Source of the DNA: Sanguinoderma infundibulare
Taxonomy: Eukaryota; Basidiomycota; Agaricomycetes; Polyporales; Polyporaceae
Assembly: GCA_032821775.1 (NCBI GenBank)
Contig: JAVLRN010000006.1
Coordinates: 806,001 to 870,000, forward strand
Length of the DNA stretch: 64,000 nt
Reading direction: 5' to 3'
Positions 12,172 to 22,022 of the stretch are shown piece by piece (position 1 is the stretch's first letter; every line of letters begins with the position of its first letter). Below the pieces are notes generated by a model. It was given only the letters and a program-made list of their open reading frames with translations, was not told where the DNA came from and did no database searches. A program made the translations under genes and the position numbers.

Positions 12172-12985
12172 ATGCCGAGTGACCTTGACAAGTTCGTCAT
12201 CATCGTCTGCAAGCCGATACCCATTCCGCTCAGTCCTTGACATGCCCCGGCAGACAAATTGAGCAGCTCCTCCGGTGCGAGCCCATCTCTGAAGAACAAG
12301 TCAAGCAGCTCCGTCTCAAGACCTGTGAGATCCTCATCAAGGAGGCCAATGTGCAGATGGTCGACTCCCCAGTAACAGTGAGCACATCTCTAGTTAGTCA
12401 TGTGCTGGGACAAACGCACCAAGTAACACAGGGTTTGAGATGTGTGAGGACATATATGGGCAGTTCTGGGACATGATGGAGCTCTTCAAGGTCGGCAGGC
12501 CTTGCCCAGAGATGAATTACCTGTTCATGGGTACGTGCATAATGCGTTGGACACATCTTTGTGCTGAGCTTCGCACCCCGGCCACTTTGTCGATACAGTG
12601 TCCAGATGTTCCTCCTCCTGCTTGCCCTCAAAGTCCGCTATCTGAAATGCATGACCCTCATCCGTGGAAACCACGAGTCAAGGCAAATCACCCAGGTGTA
12701 TGGCTTCTTCGACGAGTGTCAAAGAAAGTAAGGGAGCAGCAATGTTTGGAGGTGGTGTTGTGAGGTCTTCTACTACCTTGTGCTGGGTGCCATCATTGAT
12801 GGAAGGGTGTTTTGCATGCATGGAGGGTTGAGTCCCAGTCTGCAGAGCATCAACCAGGTGAGTTTCATTATACTCATATTCGACCACCGTGCCCCTGGAC
12901 CCCTCAACCCATCATACACCCAGATACGCATGATTGATGGGGAGCAGGAGGTGCCGCACAATGGGGCAATGTGCAACCTATGATG
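12172..12985 (+). pseudogene. PP2A-family Ser/Thr phosphatase catalytic subunit (PP4/Ppg1-like), decayed
   Basis: The start MPSDLDKF (12172) is followed by short exons. They read [20 protein letters not shown] with [12 protein letters not shown] (12250-12378), then [18 protein letters not shown] and CPEMNYLFMG (12440-12530). Next come [13 protein letters not shown], the [20 protein letters not shown] motif (12610-12725), [20 protein letters not shown] (12780-12840) and [16 protein letters not shown] (12928-12970). GNHE, HGGLSP and RGNHES are PPP-family metal and active-site motifs. Two key motifs are damaged: GDIHGQ has become EDIYGQ, losing a metal-ligand His, and most of GDFVDRGYYSVE is missing. 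It ends abruptly and the next sequence belongs to another gene. It is a non-functional truncated copy with introns retained. Confidence 0.75.
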
Positions 12986-13109
12986 GTCAGACCCTGATGG
13001 TACATCGTGTTCTCTTCCATCCCTGCATCTCCATCTTGTTCTCCCTTCGGACCCTGACCAACGGTCGATGTGGAGCAGACCTTACTGGTTGGGGGCTCTC
13101 CCTGCGTAG

Positions 13110-13785
13110 CTGGCTGAGTTCAACATCACCGTTGTCTTCCGGAAAGGCGACAAGAGGAAGAGCCGGAAATCATCTGACAGTCCGATGAACATGTTCTCGA
13201 TGCTCAGTGGGAACCCAGAGAATACTGCGGAGGTCACAGGCAAGTTGAGCTGTCTCCTGAGCAGGAAGAGCTTTACTGATCTTGGACCTAGTGGTGCTCC
13301 CCAAGGCAGCACTCTCCAGTGGAGAAGGCTCCAGCTGCTGCCTCGCACGGTTCCCCTGGACAACAAGTCAGAGTCTACCCCTGCTGCACCTACGGTCAAC
13401 TCCGAGGGCAAGGGCAAGGGCAAGGAAGAGCTGTCTGGCACGCCATTGACATCTGAGTCTGAGGCCAAGACGTGTATCACGGAGGACTTGAAGGTGTTCT
13501 TCTTGATTCATGATCTCGAGGAGGCAGAGGTGTACTTCACGAAGCTTCCGACAGAACACCGACATCTGCTGGTTGACAAGGGTGATCGAGTCGAAGCGGG
13601 CGGACGCTCAGCTCATCGTGGACCTCTTCGGTCTTGCCATTGCTCAAATTCTGTGCTCACCAGCGTCATTCGAGGAGGGCTTCACGCGGATGGCAGAGAT
13701 TATAGACGACATCGTCAACGCACCAAAGGTGTCAGCTGACCTGGTAGGCTTCTTCGAAGCAGGAGTCATTGTGGGGAAAGCTTAA
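13110..13785 (+). pseudogene. eIF4G C-terminal fragment with MA3 domain, frameshifted
   Basis: The frame reads FRKGDKRKSRKSSDSPMNMF, LSGNPENTAEVTGK, RRLQLLPRTVPLD, then DLKVFFLIHDLEEAEVYFTK and LPTEHRHLLVDK. After a +1 shift near 13585 it continues VIESKRADAQLIVDLFGLA, CSPASFEEGFTRMAEIIDD and a stop at 13783-13785. The LDEAEVYFTKLP...EHRH...LV pattern and SFEEGF are typical of the MA3 region of fungal eIF4G, the scaffold of the cap-binding complex. The large N-terminal part, including the eIF4E and MIF4G regions, is absent. The join to the phosphatase remnant upstream is abrupt and on the same strand, which suggests rearranged fragments and not a gene order. Confidence 0.7.
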
Positions 13786-14011
13786 ATTTTGGTGTCGGGA
13801 CTCATCAGGGTAGATCTAGTATGATTAGTAGGTATCACAACTGCTCTGTATGTATACTGGTAGGGTTACAAGCTACGGCCCCATATTGTATGGGCACCCC
13901 AGGCCTTCCATTTTAGGAAATGTTGGAGGGACTTGCGAATTTCTGAACAGTGCACCCCTCGCAATCTAATGCCCACACTGCCACTTTTCGGCACCATGTC
14001 GTGCCCTCGCA
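13786..14011. other. Upstream region of the TET/JBP gene
   Basis: This is about 225 bp without coding signal between the eIF4G remnant and the first exon of the dioxygenase gene. It contains CTATAC/TATGTAT stretches but no clear TATA box. Confidence 0.3.
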
Positions 14012-17000
14012 ATGGAGGTAAGTTGTAAGCCGGCCTTATCATGTACTCATATTGACTATACTATATCCAACTGGAACCCAGAGTTACACATTGGACGAAG
14101 AAGAGATTCGTGTTCTTAGGGTGCACCTCAGCAGCTCCCCAGACCTGGCTCACCAGCCAGTTCTGCAATGCCTACTGCATGCTTGGGGAGGGCCCTTAGG
14201 TGCCTAACTTCATTCTAAGAAATATTCTGCACTTATCGTTGATCAGACTTAGCCCCTAGGCCCGAGGAGGCGCAGGAGGACATGTCCATGCAGGTGAGGG
14301 CTACATCAGGTCAGTGTATTCCCCTTTGGCTGACAGAAAGCGCAGGATGTGTTCCAGCAACCTGTGAGTACAGTCTTGCGACTTTTTGCTTTTACTTAGA
14401 CAGCCTGAACTTAGGAACCTGTCGCCCAGCACACAGCGAGGGGAAAGGTCACCACTGAATTTTCTGGACCCCCTCAACACGGTATGAAGCACAAGAAGAA
14501 CGACGTATCCAGGACAGGGATCCCTCATACCTCTCTCCCTGGCACTGAGAACGTATGAGCCTCTTTGAACGCTAATCCCAATGCCGCAGCGCAAGTGCCT
14601 ACCCTTCAGGCTAAGGCAACCTCGAGCAACACGAGGAACTCCAAGCCTAGAAGAAGACCACCCTGTGCCCGAGGCAGTGTGGCTTGGGAGCCTCCCATGA
14701 AGAGGACGAGGAGCAATGCAGAAGCTGCCGACAATGAAGAGGAGGATACTGTAAGGGTCAGATGGAACATGGTGGCAGCAGATGGCGACCGAATCATACC
14801 TGCACGTGACAAAGAGGCCGACAACACGCTCTTTAAGCTGTTGTCTGGTAAGACTGGTCACCTGGATGACCCTTCATGCCAGCGTTGGGTAAATCATTTG
14901 GTCGAGGTGGTGGCTGACTGCTCCATGCTGGGTCGTGTCTTCCAGTGTGACACTCTGGAGACTCTCATGCAGCGAGTGCAGGGCATTCAAGGTGTAGGCA
15001 GCACAGTATCTTTTACCCAGATGATAACCTGCATTCAGCTGGTGATCAAGGCTGAGAGGTAGGTCTCTGCGTGTGCTATAACTATTACGGGTCTAACGTC
15101 TATACCCTGGTAGCATCTGTGCTGCCCAGAATATCAAACGGCAGGACTTGCACCATCACCTGCTTCAAGCCTACCCTGAAGCTACTCCACAGGAAGAAGA
15201 ATTCGATAAATGGATGGCATGGGGGAGGAAGTACGTCACCCTGGCCACCGGAGGTACGTGGTACAGGTACCACCTGTTTGTACTTTGTCACAAATCGTTC
15301 TGTTATACAGGATCTGTATATTTTTTGCTTGTGGTCGCAGGACGCAGTCAAATGTCATCAGTCAAACTTCTCCCTCACAAGAGCATATGTGCCCTGAGTC
15401 ACTACCTTCGTCAGCCCCAAGGTTAGCGCCCCATCTTTGCCATATTTTTTTCCGCTAACTGAGAGGGGCAGGTGCTGGGGATCAAAACCATGCACTAATC
15501 TGTGATCAGCTTTTTTCCTTGCTACGGGAGTTTGGCTGTCAAGCTCCTCTCACTTTGGCCAACCTCTTTAGCGCGGAACAGCTTGAGCGAAACTCCCTTC
15601 CAGAGATGATCACGTGCTCCAACCTTCAGCAGAGCAACAGGTTATGGGAGCAAATACCGATGCAGTAAGTACGCCCTCATAACGCTCTGGAATATATCAA
15701 GTGCCTTACTTTTCCATGCAACTAGGGACTTCATGCCTATCGATAGAGACTGGTCCCTCTGGGATCCTGCTTTTACAGCTCTGTCTCTAGAATCCAGCGG
15801 CCTACTTTGGGTCTCTCAGCCTTTGGCTGGACTGCAAAGGCGCATGCTTCTTCCTGGTCTAGGCAGCTCTCGGGCTTTGTCCAATCAGTCAATGCCGACT
15901 CTAAGCAAGCTCACACTTCTAACGCCCTCATTGACCTCTCCTAGTCTATCTATCCCCCCGCTGGCCTTGGACTTCTCTGGTCGAGACCTGCCTGGATTCA
16001 ACTTTTCAGATGAAAACGACCTCATCCAAAGGGCAGAGGCTGCTGCCAGTGAGGTCACAGACTTGGAGGCCCTGCCTCCCCTCATTACGGTGCCTGTCGC
16101 TGTGAACCTAGGCCATCTGCACAACAATGTTCCTCTACCACCAGCAGGTGAGGAACGTATGACATGGACATCAGCAGAACAACAATTTGCTGCCCAAGCT
16201 TACGTCCCAGCTGACCTGGAAGATCTCAAGGCGCAGGTAGGCTTTAGGGTGGTCTAGACCTATACATGTAACCATTTACCATCTCTGCCTTCTAGCTCGC
16301 AGATAAACTATTTGACGCTGATGGTGTCAAAGCCAAGGGCCGCTACCTAAGAGTTCCTGAAAGTGTAATTGATAAGTGCATTCTGTTCCCGCACATGCCC
16401 GTTTGTTAGTTACTGAACAAACGCAGTCAAAGAGTGGTGTTCACCTCCGTCGACGGCTCCTTGCTGGTGTTTGTCTTTGGCGATATCCCAAAATGCATTA
16501 CCAACAACCTGGAGAAGAACCTGGAGAGTGCGTTTGCAGCTGTGGAAGCTGACCATCCAGGAAGTGTTCTTCTTCATGTGGAGCATTCAATGCATGACCA
16601 GACCTTTGAGAGTACTCATTGGAACACCTGGGCATGATGTGGTACTCAGGTATGTCTCTGCCTACCTTGCCATGGCACTTAGGGTTTGATGCTATGCCAA
16701 CCCAGGGTGATGATGTGCCAACAGACGTCCATCCACAGTAGATGAAGCGGGCAAAATGCACCAACTATGGCCAATTTGTGCCCTACCCGTCCAAGGATAT
16801 TACATCTCATCCAGAGCTATATCAGAAGTTGAGCCAGGCGTTCTCGGAATTCTTCGGTGAGATGAAACAGCGTATAAGTATTGTGGGCTTTAAGACCTCT
16901 GCAGTTGAGGCTCTGCAGCTAACTACCTTTGTATATGTCGCAGCTGAGGGTGCACTTCCCTGACCTTGTGGACAAGATCCAGTGCTACGCCAGTGCACTT

Positions 17001-17336
17001 CCAGGATACGAGAGCAGTCCTGCAAAGCCCTTCTCTGGCTTCGTTGTCAATCTCAACATTTCCACACATGGTCATCGGGACAGGAAGGACCTCGAAGCAT
17101 GCGTGGTCCTTCCAGTGGGCACCTTCACTGGCGGAGAACTGGCGCTTCAGGAGCTTGGCCTGGTGGTTCCTCTTCGATGCAGAGACTTCATTTTCTTCCT
17201 CTCCCATCACATCACTCACTTCAATCTTCCCTACTCTGGAACTAGAGCGTCCCTGGTGTGCCATTCTGATAGAGAGGGAATGAAGTGGGTACACAACTGC
17301 ATGGGCTGGGATAACAATGCCTACATGAGAGCTTAG
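14012..17336 (+). CDS. TET/JBP-family 2-oxoglutarate/Fe(II) dioxygenase (probable nucleic-acid 5-methylcytosine oxidase)
   Basis: A long multi-exon gene. A start at 14012 (ME joined to SYTLDEEEIRVLRVHL at 14083) fits best; 13969 is an alternative. The N-terminal exons encode a basic, disordered region (14565-14760), then a helical region (14760-15062: WNMVAADGDRI, MITCIQLVIKAER) and long middle exons (15505-15666, 15721-16236, 16430-16634). The last exon (about 16940-17336) holds the catalytic core. It has GHRD with H17073 and D17079 as the HxD pair, VLPVGTFTGGELALQELG, DFIFFLSHHITHFN with distal His 17217, and GTRASLVCHSDR with Arg 17244 as the 2-oxoglutarate ligand. This arrangement is typical of fungal TET/JBP proteins, which oxidise 5-methylcytosine. 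All metal and co-substrate ligands are present. Two in-frame stops (TGA 16635, TAG 16739) and an unresolved join near 16870-16935 may mean decay or a missed intron. It lies about 2 kb upstream of a KDZ transposase on the same strand, a known association. Confidence 0.75.
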
Positions 17337-18419
17337 CTACCCTTGTAGTTTGTTTATCCCTTTATCCCACTGGACACGTATCATCGCTGTTAATTGAAGA
17401 GGATACTTGAAATGACTGAAAGGGTGAGGGAAGAGAGACACGTTGCAACGCACGAGGGGAGGCACGTGCTGGGAATTAGATCGGGGAATGCCCGCAACTC
17501 GGCATTTGGCAACAGATGGGCTAGCGCTTGCTCACTTGTGTACCATGGATTCGGTTCTGACATTCATGGTGAGATGGTCTAGCTTTTCTGTGCAAAAAAG
17601 GGCTGAATTCAGCATCAGTGATCTGGAACAGCGGTCTCCACGCATGTTCACACAAGCATTCCTCAAGGTTGTCCCCATTCCGCAATGAATCAATCCCCTC
17701 ACTGAACCAGGCTGAGCTAAATGTATAAAGGCATCCCAACTGCGCGGACTCCCATCGTACACCTTCCATTTCCTCACAATAACGGTCAGCGATAGTGCAG
17801 TGGATGACGACGGTCATGGTACGCGCAACCACAAAGGCCTTGGCCCTCAACCTGTTCCTCATCACACAGTTGTTGAGCTTCTAGAGCTCATACTCCGCCT
17901 CATAATCTGTCTCATATGCAACGACTGCTGTAAGTGATCTCATACCCCTCCATCTATCCATTTTGACATAGGTACCAGTCAACGATTCTTGGACTCGGCC
18001 ATCTGTCTGCACGCACTGCTTATGGATGGCTCTCAATCGTAAGTTTGCTTCCCTTTTGGTAGCATCAAGGCTTCTGCTGGAGATTCACGCTACTCACAGA
18101 ACCTCCATGTCCGCATGGCACCTTCAAAGATACCCATCCGCGTCCAACCTCATTCCATGACCAGGGGCCTGTTGCTGTCGAATCAAATGTGTGTAACAGT
18201 AACGGCCGAACAACTCCTGCTCCCCATCATGGCACCTCTTTCTGGGTAGTCGTGTCTCTGTCATTTGGCTCGTCGTTGAGTGTCGCTACATCCTGACTGA
18301 CAGGGTTCTGACTTCAAGGCTTCTATTCATCCCATTGGGCATCAAGGATCCCCTTCGACGCCTTCTCAAAAGCATTCTTGTCCTTGGAACCACGATCATA
18401 GTTCTGAGGAGAGTGCTGC
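17337..18419. other. Between TET/JBP and RNase H1-N genes; no firm gene
   Basis: A minus-strand frame (17521-17865, MMRNRLRAKAFVVART...) and plus-strand blocks with GT/AG borders (about 17840-18050) look weakly coding, but I recognise no family and cannot join exons. Confidence 0.3.
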
Positions 18420-18918
18420 TCGCTGCACTTCTCGTGTAAGTACATCATGGGTCATTGATGCACCTCAGCCCTGCACTCATGAATGCGCTTTCACCCTAAG
18501 CTCAGCCAGTGCTTCGCCTTCCATTTTGTCTCATGCGAATCCACAAGTTCAGTCTTGCTCCGATGCCGACACCGACGCCACCGCCACAGACACCACCACT
18601 GTCCCTGAGGTGACGCGAACTCCCCAACCTGTCTCCCTACCCTCATATTCAGCCCATATGGACAAATATGATGCCTCCATGAATGTCTGGTACCTTGTCA
18701 CTGTTGGCACATGTGTTGGTGTCTTCCATCACCTGTGAGTATAGTCCGACCTCCAATTCAAATATGCAGCCGTCTCATTCTCCCAACGCAGGTTTGAAGC
18801 ACACTGCTCGACTAATAGCATGCCAGGACAGAGCTTTCATCACTACACATTATATGACGAAGCTGTCCAGAATTTCTGTAACGCAGAGGCCATGGAGGCT
18901 GTCATTCAGAAGGCATGA
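18420..18918 (+). CDS. RNase H1 N-terminal (viroplasmin-like) domain protein
   Basis: The reading frame at 18526-18735 ends with VWYLVTVGTCVGVFHHL before a GTGAGT donor (18736). After an acceptor near 18792 it continues FEAHCSTNSMPGQSFHHYTL and YDEAVQNFCNAEAMEAVIQK, with a stop near 18918. WYxVtxGxxxGvF, an SGxSxxxxxxYxxxxEA-like segment and a closing F..A suit the RNase H1 N-terminal/caulimovirus viroplasmin domain, which binds RNA:DNA hybrid or double-stranded RNA. A Ser/Thr/Asp-rich leader precedes it. No catalytic RNase H domain follows. Small proteins of this kind are common near mobile elements in Agaricomycetes; here it lies between the TET/JBP and KDZ genes in the same orientation. 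The start is uncertain. Confidence 0.5.
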
Positions 18919-19400
18919 TCGATAGATATGTAGCGGTACTGATGCCTTACTTGGGCGGTATATATTTTTTTGGAGATTCCCATTGACGTGACACACGCGT
19001 ACCCTGCTTGAAATCCGAAGTTGCATGACTTGTATCCAGACTGGTCCATCCTAATATATCTACCACATTTTATCGTTCCAACATTGGGGGTGATATAATT
19101 GACATTTGCGAGACCTTGTTGTCAGTGGATGGCCTAGTCAGTGATTAGCTAAGCAATTCTCTGACGTCCGCTACCTCTTCAAATCGACAGGCTGTTGTGA
19201 AGCCTTATGGAAGCCCACGAAAAGTACAGTTTTTGGCTAATTGGTACTATTAATGGTGATCTCGTCATGATCTTACATGGGTTCTTTCACGTCGGGTCCA
19301 ACTTCGAGAACGTTTACACTGCTGAAGTGGTGCTCAGTTCCCTCATTCCAAGAGGATTTCTGCATCAAAAATACCTCGTTGTGTTGTTTCATATAGTCGA

Positions 19401-20588
19401 ATGATTTTTTCGCTCTTCCCAGCCTTCTTCCTCGGCACTGCTACCATGGAGGTCTCAGCGACTCTCGTGCACCTCCTCGCCAATCTCTCCCTCCCATTCA
19501 GTACCGCAAAACATTCCAAATTTCGTGGAAACAATATGGGCTCCTTCTCTCGTGATGGCAGCTATGGTGAGCGCAAGCTCCCAAGTTTCCCAAAGGCCAC
19601 CATTCACACCCTTACTGACAGTGGTACAACTGTCGCCTTTAGTTCTGCGTCCCTCAAAAGCCAGCTCCACCCTACATCTTCATCAGCACCGACCACGGTC
19701 ACAACTTTGCTTGACGTCTCGGCTGAACCCTTGGCAACAGGCCACGACACCAACCATATCTACAATTATTTGTCTTCGGTAGAGTCAGACTTGCTTGTCC
19801 ATGCCCGCATTGCAGCGGTGAGTTCAATTTCATAATCCGAATCTGAAATTGTATTCATTTATCACAGGAAACATCTGTCCAACAATGGCAAGAGCACAAT
19901 GACAACTATGTCGCTGAGCTCATGCGACTGGATGGGCAAGGCCACTTCGTCGGTAACAAGTGTGGTGGCTGTCGTGAGGTTCTCCCTGGCGGTGTTGGCC
20001 TTCGATGTGATGACTGCTTCGATCAGGCACTATATTGCTTGGGGTGCTGCTTGGCGATCCATACGCGTCACCCACTTCATCGCGTTCAGGTTCGTGTTCA
20101 CGGATTCAGAACATATTGATGACATGCCAAATGACTGTATTTAACTTTCAGTGGTGGACGGGGAACCAGTTTCAGACCGAGGAGCTCAGTCTGCTTGGCC
20201 TGCATTTCCAGTTGGGACATGACCTTGACGGGAAGTGTCCTCACCCCCATGTCTCCCTTTCTAGTCCCATTGTCGTGCTCGACCTGTCGGGCATTCGTGA
20301 AGTCATGGTTGTGTTCTGTAGCTGTGAGGGTGCTGCTTCACCGTCTCTTCAGCTGCTCCGCCAGCGCTGGTTCCCTGCAACCGCCACGGCTCTCTGCACT
20401 GTGGCGATGTTTCGCCTCCTTGAACACTTCCATGCACTGTCCGCTCTGTCGAGCATATCTATCTTGGGCTACTACTGCTCCTTGCTCCTCGTCACCCACA
20501 GTACCGGTGTTAATGCTTCGATGGTGCGTCATTACCTTCTTCTTTTTCAACATTACTATACTCACACACCTGCGTAGAACCAACTGAC
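19401..20588 (+). pseudogene. KDZ transposase with CxC2-type zinc cluster, 5' half (split by Gypsy)
   Basis: A clean exon model is 19401-19817, 19868-20089, 20152-20523 and 20578-20588, all in phase 0. Exon 2 reads ETSVQQWQEHNDNYVAELMR, then a cysteine cluster CGGC...CDDCF...CLGCCLAIH and RHPLHRVQ, the CxC2-type zinc-binding element that precedes KDZ catalytic domains. Exon 3 gives WWTGNQF, LSLLGLHFQLGH, a C-P-H-P motif and FCSCEG, then QLLRQRWFPATATALCTVAMF and LLEHFHALSALS, all standard for this family (longer runs quoted in part). Exon 4 begins NQL and is cut after 11 nt by the Gypsy LTR. The true start may be the ATG at 19446. The protein would bind and cut transposon ends; the insertion abolishes it. 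Confidence 0.85.
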
Positions 20589-21678
20589 TGTCATACGCGG
20601 TGTATGACTGATCTGTTGGACAGGTACAGGCTGGTAGGAGAGCCGGTTCAGCACCGGAACTGCCTTGGCTCTGAAGAGCCTATCTTTAGGTTCAGAGAGC
20701 TGCCGGGGCAAAGGGAGGACAGGGAGTCAGTCCAGGAAGGACCTGGCGAGGAAGGCGAGAGCTCAAGGCGCAGGATGCGTGCCAGGCGCAACACAATCTA
20801 GCATGGACTCTACATGTACTCTCTATTTGTTTGCTAGGGTGCACAGATGATTTGGTTCTTGGCACATGACCTGAAAAGGGCTGACTAAGGTTCAAGCATG
20901 ATGACTGATACATATTACTGTGCACATGCTCAGTCAGCGCAGGTTTTTCTTTTTGTATGATGGGACTTTATTGTTATTTGGGAATGACTATTATACTCTA
21001 TCCTTTTATCCTTTGAACATTCCCACACTACAAACTTTGACCTATTATTCCTCATACTTAATTGTTTGAGGATAATTTTTATCCTAGCCTATTGTACTTG
21101 AGAATATTCTCAGGTATATAGCACTATGATTGTGCATATTTCATGGTATGGATATGTTATTCCCATGCTGATTGGTGGACTATTGTTTATTCCTTTATTG
21201 TCCATAGGATTATTTCTCACAGCCTGTATATACTCATTGTCCAAGGACAATGAGTACTTTAACAGTATTGTGCTATTTTTAGATACAGTATTGTGTCTAT
21301 AGCCTATTGTCCAGACTTAGCACAATAGCACAATAGCCTGTTTATTTGTATTTGGTTCTAGGTAGCTACTAGTATATAAGGACCTCAGCTGGGTCCCCCA
21401 AGAATGACAACTCAGTTTCCCCCAGACTGAAGTCCCACCTCTGACAGGTGTTCCTGGTGCAACTGTGCACAATAGCCTTCTCTTCTGAGAGTTAGAAAGC
21501 CTCTGACAGGCTTGCTCTCTATTATCCCCTTCCATACCTCACCCTTACCTATCATCCCCCATACCTCTGATCACTATCACGAACACCTGGAGGAATATCT
21601 GACCTAAAGTCTGGTCCGATTACTTCAGGCACATATTATCTAGTAGTACTTTCTATTAGGTAGTTTGTGCATATCTCA
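20589..21678 (+). repeat. Gypsy 5' LTR (1,090 bp)
   Basis: It matches 31541-32630 base for base apart from one C/T difference noticed. It starts with an inverted motif GTCATAC...GTATGAC. The AT-rich U3 holds a long palindrome and a TATATAAG box. The short open frames inside it are identical in both LTRs and have no recognisable product. Confidence 0.95.
21231..21380 (+). promoter_or_regulatory. Gypsy LTR promoter region with 26-bp palindrome and TATA box
   Basis: TACTCATTGTCC, AA, GGACAATGAGTA (21231-21256) is a perfect 12-bp inverted repeat about 115 bp upstream of TATATAAG (21373-21380). The same pair occurs in the 3' LTR at 32183-32208 and 32325-32332. The TATA box fits an LTR promoter. 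The palindrome may be a dimeric factor-binding site or form an RNA hairpin; the role is inferred. Confidence 0.5.
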
Positions 21679-21681
21679 AAT

Positions 21682-21700
21682 TGGAGCCCACCGCGAGGGG
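21682..21700 (+). other. Gypsy primer-binding site, tRNA not identified
   Basis: The segment starts TGGAGCCCACC three bases after the 5' LTR end. The TGG matches the complement of a tRNA CCA tail, as expected for minus-strand priming, followed by a GC-rich acceptor-stem-like run. I could not assign the tRNA from memory. Confidence 0.5.
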
Positions 21701-22022
21701 TTTGTGATCAAGACATCTCACTTGTCTACTCCAATCCCTTTCATATTCCACCATACCATCAAGACCATTAGGTGACTTACTCAGCAATTTACCTTTTGCT
21801 GAGTCAGACCTAGACTCAACCTCCTCTACACCCTCTATATCTCATATATCCTCCGACCAATTATCCCTGCCCAGTTCTCTGGCTATATCAAGGCAGTCAA
21901 GCATTAGTCAACAGCAGGCTAGTGCAAGCACTAACCCATCACTTATACCAGTGACAGTGCTGCCATCCTCAATACCCAGTATATCCATCTCACAGATACC
22001 ACCTCCATCACAGACTGCTGTT

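Noticed and set aside
20604..20801. 65-residue frame in the Gypsy LTRs (also at 31556)
   Set aside because: It is identical in both LTRs only because the LTRs are; composition is biased and no homologous domain is apparent.
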